Assembly (NCBI GenBank): GCA_017466965.1
Contig: JAFTTD010000138.1
Coordinates: 1-10,655 of the forward strand
Source of the DNA: Bacteroidaceae bacterium
GTDB taxonomy: Bacteria > Bacteroidota > Bacteroidia > Bacteroidales > Bacteroidaceae
Reading direction: 5' to 3'
Length of the DNA stretch: 10,655 nt
The notes beneath the pieces were generated by a model that was given only the letters and a program-made list of their open reading frames with translations, was not told where the DNA came from and made no database searches. The position numbers and the translations under genes are program-made. The stretch's first letter is position 1. Every line of letters starts with the position of its first letter. This document shows positions 7,456-10,655 of this stretch, piece by piece.

Positions 7456-7496
7456 AAATCACCGTCCGCATCATCACAACGCAGACGGTGATTTTT
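7456..7496 (+). terminator. Intrinsic terminator after leuB
   Basis: AAATCACCGTC (7456-7466) pairs perfectly with GACGGTGATTT (7484-7494), an 11-bp stem. It extends inward by GC/GC after a C-A mismatch. The T run TTTTT begins in the outer stem and is followed by CGCTTTT. It lies 57 bases after the leuB stop. On the minus strand the stem is followed by TTTCTGTGATTTT, so it could also stop transcripts arriving from the barrel-protein gene. Confidence 0.82.
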
Positions 7497-7646
7497 CGCT
7501 TTTAATTAACTATCAAAATACGAGGTGCGCAGAAATCAGGAAAACAAATTCGCTTTTTTATGATATATCAGCACTTGCCGCATTGAGTTCCCCGCTTCTG
7601 AACATCTTTACATAAAAACAACATTCTTCAAATAATCCGCATAAGT
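7497..7646. other. Convergent intergenic region
   Basis: This is the gap between the ends of leuB (plus) and the barrel-protein gene (minus). It is AT-rich with no convincing reading frame or RNA gene. A 10-base perfect palindrome TGATATATCA (7561-7570) and two copies of TTCGCTTTT (about 7496 and 7549) are present but do not form a clear terminator. No separate terminator for the minus-strand gene was found apart from the leuB hairpin. Confidence 0.5.
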
Positions 7647-10565
7647 TCAATTTCCCCTTGGCATAACGCTGAATTTATATATAAGGTGCAGCATGGCATA
7701 ACGAGACAAAGCGTTGCGCCACCGTTCGGTGCGACCAAGCGCATTGACAGTGAAGTTAGTGTTCGAGAGCTGTCCGAGAATGTCGAATCCCTCAAGCCGT
7801 GCAGTAAGTTTGCCATTAAGGAACGAGCGCGACAGACCTGCATTCCATACAAGGTCGTCAGTATTCATAGAAGAGTCGCTGTAGCCCCGACGCGAAAACA
7901 TCTTCACGTCTGTGGCAACCTGGATTTTCCACGGAAGCTCGTACTGGCAGGTAAGACCGTAGTTGAAATCTGTAGCGTTGATTGTTTGGAAATAAGCGCG
8001 TTCCGATTGCGAGTTGCGCCAATCTATGCGCCCGTTCACGCCTGCTGTGAGTTTGTCTTTTTGATAAGTCAAGCTTGCCTGCTGGCCTAACTGCATGGTG
8101 TTGACGATGCTCTTGTGCGATGTTTCGGAGCCTTGCGTTCGTTCCAAATCCACATTGTGCGAATATGACAATTGCGTTGATGCGCTGATTCTCCACAATT
8201 TCTTCTTGCCAAGGGCACGTGTGAAGTTCACGTATGCGTTGCCATACCAGTTGCCGTTAACATTTTCTGGACGGTAAGTATATGCACCTGTATCCTTGTT
8301 GTATGAATACCCCATCGCCGATTCGTTGTCAGTAAGTTGTCCGATGAGGTTAATCTGCCAGGTCTGGTCAATCTTGCGGTTGCGCAGCCGGTAAGCCATC
8401 TCTACCCTATGCCTACCTGTAGGTCTGAGGTTTGGATTTCCCTTGCGTATTGCCAAAGGATTGCCGTCGTAGGTCACGTCCATGAGGTCTGTCATTGAAG
8501 GAGCGTTGCGACGGGTGGAAAAAGATGCAGAGAACAGGCGGTCGCCCTGATGAGTCTGATATTGGAAGTTGAGGTCACTGCTCAGAAATGCATAGTTGCG
8601 TTCCACACGGTCATCCGTCACTGCACTGTGATAGTCCATACTTCGGTCTTTCCATGTCAGCCACGTGTCCCAGTTGAAGTATATGTACTTCCCGTTGCTC
8701 TCTCGGTCAAAGTGCGGACGTATGCCTACAAAGTGATTGCGTTCCATTTGGGTGTAGCGGAATGTGTTCTGTGCGTCAAGGGCGAGAAGCATGGAGTCAC
8801 GTGTTGAAGGCAAGACGCCAATCTCGTGCAGTCTGTCCGATGCCCATCCGTCAAGACGGTCAAAACGGTACATATAGTTTCCGTTGCCATTATAGTTCTG
8901 GCTATAACCGTAGTTGACGGCAAGATTCCAACGGCTTAGCCAGTGCAGCGTGTATTCCGCTTTCGCCTCATAAGTGTATTGCTTCGTTGGAACGCTTGTG
9001 TACTGGTTGCGGTCGTCAGCAGCAATGGCGTTGCTCATATAGTCGTAGCGTACGTGCTCGTATTGACGGGACTTAAGTGTGTTGTACGAGCCTCCAAGCC
9101 TCACTGAAATGTCGTCACCCCATGCAAATTTCTTTGTCAGCTGGTTGTTGGTCTCAATGTTAAAGTTGTGCCCATCCTGCTTTGACGCACTCCGGTTGCG
9201 GTTCACCGCTATGCGCTCGAGATCGGGATTGATGACAGGCATGAACATTGAGTCAAGAATATCCATCGTTGCGCCCCACTGGAAAGGGTCAGCATTGAAG
9301 GAAGCCGACCTGTTGATGGCATCATTATTGCTGTCTGTATAGTAGGCGTTCAGAGTGCTGGTCAGCATGAAAGGTTTTCTGAGCAGAAACTGGTTGTAAG
9401 CCGACACCTGCTTGTTATTAGCCTGAGTTGCCGACTTGGCACGGCTGAACGAGTTGCCTCCTTCTATGAAGTTCTCACTCGCTGTACGGCTGCGAGAGTC
9501 TATGTCTGCAGAAGCGAAATAGACGTTCATCGCTTCGTTCCACCGTTTCTCCTTATCATCAATGTTGAGGTTCATCCCGGCCGTCAGCGCTTTGATGTCG
9601 CCCTGCTGCTGTTTGTCCGGACTCCAGTCGCCCTGACTTCCTGGCGAACGAGTTTCATTCACATTATTGCGATTGACAAAAAGCGCCAGTCGGGAATTGT
9701 CCGTGTAGCGCAGACCGAACAAGCGCCCCATGAACCTGTCATCCGTACCCCCGCCCACTTCAGCATTGGCAAGATAGCCTTCGGAGTACTCGCGCTTAAG
9801 CTGAACGTCCATGACAAAATCCTTTTGTTCCGTGTCCCGGCCCAGATATTCACTCAGTTCTGTGCGTTTCTCAAATACCTCTATATTTTTCACTGTGTAG
9901 TAAGGCAGATTGTCAAGCATAACCTTATTTTTCCCCTTAAAGAAATCCTTGCCGTTCAAAGTGAGATAATCCACTTTTCTGCCATTTACCAGAATCTCGC
10001 CGTTATCCTTCAGTTCTACGCCTGGCAACTGACGGATAAGTCCGTCAAGCATACTTCCCTCCGGCACATTGAAGGCATCGGCATTGAACACTATAGTATC
10101 GCCCTTATAAGCCAGCTTCACTTTCGTAGCCTTCACTTCCACCTGTTCAAGCATCTGTTCCAGATCTGCCATGCGGTTCTTCCTTACCATCAGGTGATGC
10201 GGAGCGTCAAAATACGTGTTGCGCGCCACATACTTTATTTCGAAATCTACATAGCAGTCGTGATATTCCGGATGCTGTGCCAGTATAATATATTTTCGAG
10301 GTACAGCCGGAATCTTACGTTTGAACTGTGTACCCACCTTATAGGTACGCCCTCCGTATGCAGTAACACGAAAAGTGTCAATCACGGTGCTGTCCTCCGT
10401 CATGATCGTTATCTTCGTGTTTGGTATTCCCACTTTGGTAAACGAGTTCTTAACATGACCATACAGGTTCACAGTTCTCTTGCTCTTCTCTTGCGCATTC
10501 AATGCCGTAGTTGCTACAAGCATAACCATAGCAGCAAAAACTATCAAAAAAACATTTTTTCTCAT
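7647..10565 (-). CDS. Outer-membrane beta-barrel protein (TonB-dependent-receptor-like, OMP_b-brl_3 type)
   Basis: Large outer-membrane protein of 972 residues. It has a Sec signal peptide (MRKNVFLIVFAAMVMLVATTALNA, cut near 24-25). A beta-sandwich domain like the carboxypeptidase regulatory domain follows at about 30-125. Next is a plug-like domain at about 140-258, containing KGDTIVFNADAF (154-165), LIRQLPGVELKDNGEILVNG (176-195) and LNGKDFFKGKNKVMLDNLP (203-221). The rest, about 262-965, is a barrel rich in alternating aromatic and polar strands, with the family-typical RNAPSMTDLMDVTYDGNPLAIRKGNPNLRP in the middle. The last strand, MLHLIYKF, lies six residues before the C terminus. Similar proteins are widespread in Bacteroides and often annotated as TonB-dependent receptors. 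I see no clear TonB box and no SusD-like partner in the window, so transport of a specific nutrient is unproven. The ATG at 10565 gives the intact signal peptide and is preceded by AAAGAG. Confidence 0.9.
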   Translation of the reverse strand: MRKNVFLIVFAAMVMLVATTALNAQEKSKRTVNLYGHVKNSFTKVGIPNTKITIMTEDSTVIDTFRVTAYGGRTYKVGTQFKRKIPAVPRKYIILAQHPEYHDCYVDFEIKYVARNTYFDAPHHLMVRKNRMADLEQMLEQVEVKATKVKLAYKGDTIVFNADAFNVPEGSMLDGLIRQLPGVELKDNGEILVNGRKVDYLTLNGKDFFKGKNKVMLDNLPYYTVKNIEVFEKRTELSEYLGRDTEQKDFVMDVQLKREYSEGYLANAEVGGGTDDRFMGRLFGLRYTDNSRLALFVNRNNVNETRSPGSQGDWSPDKQQQGDIKALTAGMNLNIDDKEKRWNEAMNVYFASADIDSRSRTASENFIEGGNSFSRAKSATQANNKQVSAYNQFLLRKPFMLTSTLNAYYTDSNNDAINRSASFNADPFQWGATMDILDSMFMPVINPDLERIAVNRNRSASKQDGHNFNIETNNQLTKKFAWGDDISVRLGGSYNTLKSRQYEHVRYDYMSNAIAADDRNQYTSVPTKQYTYEAKAEYTLHWLSRWNLAVNYGYSQNYNGNGNYMYRFDRLDGWASDRLHEIGVLPSTRDSMLLALDAQNTFRYTQMERNHFVGIRPHFDRESNGKYIYFNWDTWLTWKDRSMDYHSAVTDDRVERNYAFLSSDLNFQYQTHQGDRLFSASFSTRRNAPSMTDLMDVTYDGNPLAIRKGNPNLRPTGRHRVEMAYRLRNRKIDQTWQINLIGQLTDNESAMGYSYNKDTGAYTYRPENVNGNWYGNAYVNFTRALGKKKLWRISASTQLSYSHNVDLERTQGSETSHKSIVNTMQLGQQASLTYQKDKLTAGVNGRIDWRNSQSERAYFQTINATDFNYGLTCQYELPWKIQVATDVKMFSRRGYSDSSMNTDDLVWNAGLSRSFLNGKLTARLEGFDILGQLSNTNFTVNALGRTERWRNALSRYAMLHLIYKFSVMPRGN

Positions 10566-10575
10566 CTCTTTATAT

Positions 10576-10655
10576 TCATTGGTTTAACTTTTCCAAGTTA
10601 GAAGAATCCAAGTCCATGAATTCGCAGCCTTGAGTCCGATTTAAGTTTGTGAGTC
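10576..10655 (-). CDS. Possible C-terminal tail of an upstream minus-strand gene
   Basis: One minus-strand frame is open from the window edge to a TGA at 10578-10576 and would encode about 25 residues ending SSNLEKLNQ. The stop lies 10 bases before the barrel-protein start, a spacing typical of operons, and the gap holds a ribosome-binding-like AAAGAG. Against this, 25 open codons can occur by chance, and a second frame is also open for 18 codons. The first bases (10631-10655) also resemble the intergenic repeat found at 4128-4150. I cannot name the product. Confidence 0.28.
   Translation of the reverse strand, partial: LTNLNRTQGCEFMDLDSSNLEKLNQ

Overview
The window looks like chromosome from the order Bacteroidales (Bacteroides/Prevotella-like). 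Three things point there. The strongest promoter signals have the Bacteroidetes -7 form TAnnTTTG followed by CACC. The largest surface gene is a plug-plus-barrel outer-membrane protein of a kind abundant in this order. The LeuB and PaaK sequences read like Bacteroides/Prevotella proteins. Start codons lack strong Shine-Dalgarno sequences, as is usual for the phylum. Genus and species cannot be fixed from the sequence alone.

Layout, left to right. Positions 1-989 (minus) hold the N-terminal 329 residues of a secreted glycoside hydrolase family 2 enzyme cut off by the window edge. A strong intrinsic terminator (about 1020-1069) separates it from a complete M16-family zinc metalloprotease lipoprotein (1089-3998, minus). 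Next come a tandem ACT-domain protein (4247-4675, minus) and a phenylacetate-CoA ligase (4883-6181, minus). The two gaps flanking the ACT gene (3999-4246 and 4676-4882) are filled almost entirely by related copies of an intergenic repeat. It is built from 8-bp units, with AAGTTTTT-like units on one side, GAACTTCT-like units on the other and a small palindromic core, CACCCTATGGTG, between them.

At 6216-6287 two Bacteroidetes-type promoters sit back to back. One drives paaK leftwards and the other drives leuB (3-isopropylmalate dehydrogenase, 6338-7399, plus), the only plus-strand gene. leuB ends at a clear hairpin terminator (7456-7496). After a convergent gap comes a 972-residue outer-membrane beta-barrel protein (7647-10565, minus). 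Upstream of it are 90 bases that may hold the tail of another minus-strand gene or a degenerate copy of the intergenic repeat.

How the genes fit together: paaK plus the ACT gene is a familiar pairing, linked to arylacetate activation and aromatic amino-acid metabolism. leuB belongs to leucine synthesis and shares the regulatory gap with paaK. The M16 lipoprotein, GH2 enzyme and barrel protein are envelope or secreted functions with no obvious link to these. Most of the window is ordinary core metabolism and envelope genes. The least explained part is the 8-bp-periodic repeat family. I do not see a new defence, mobile or biosynthetic system here.
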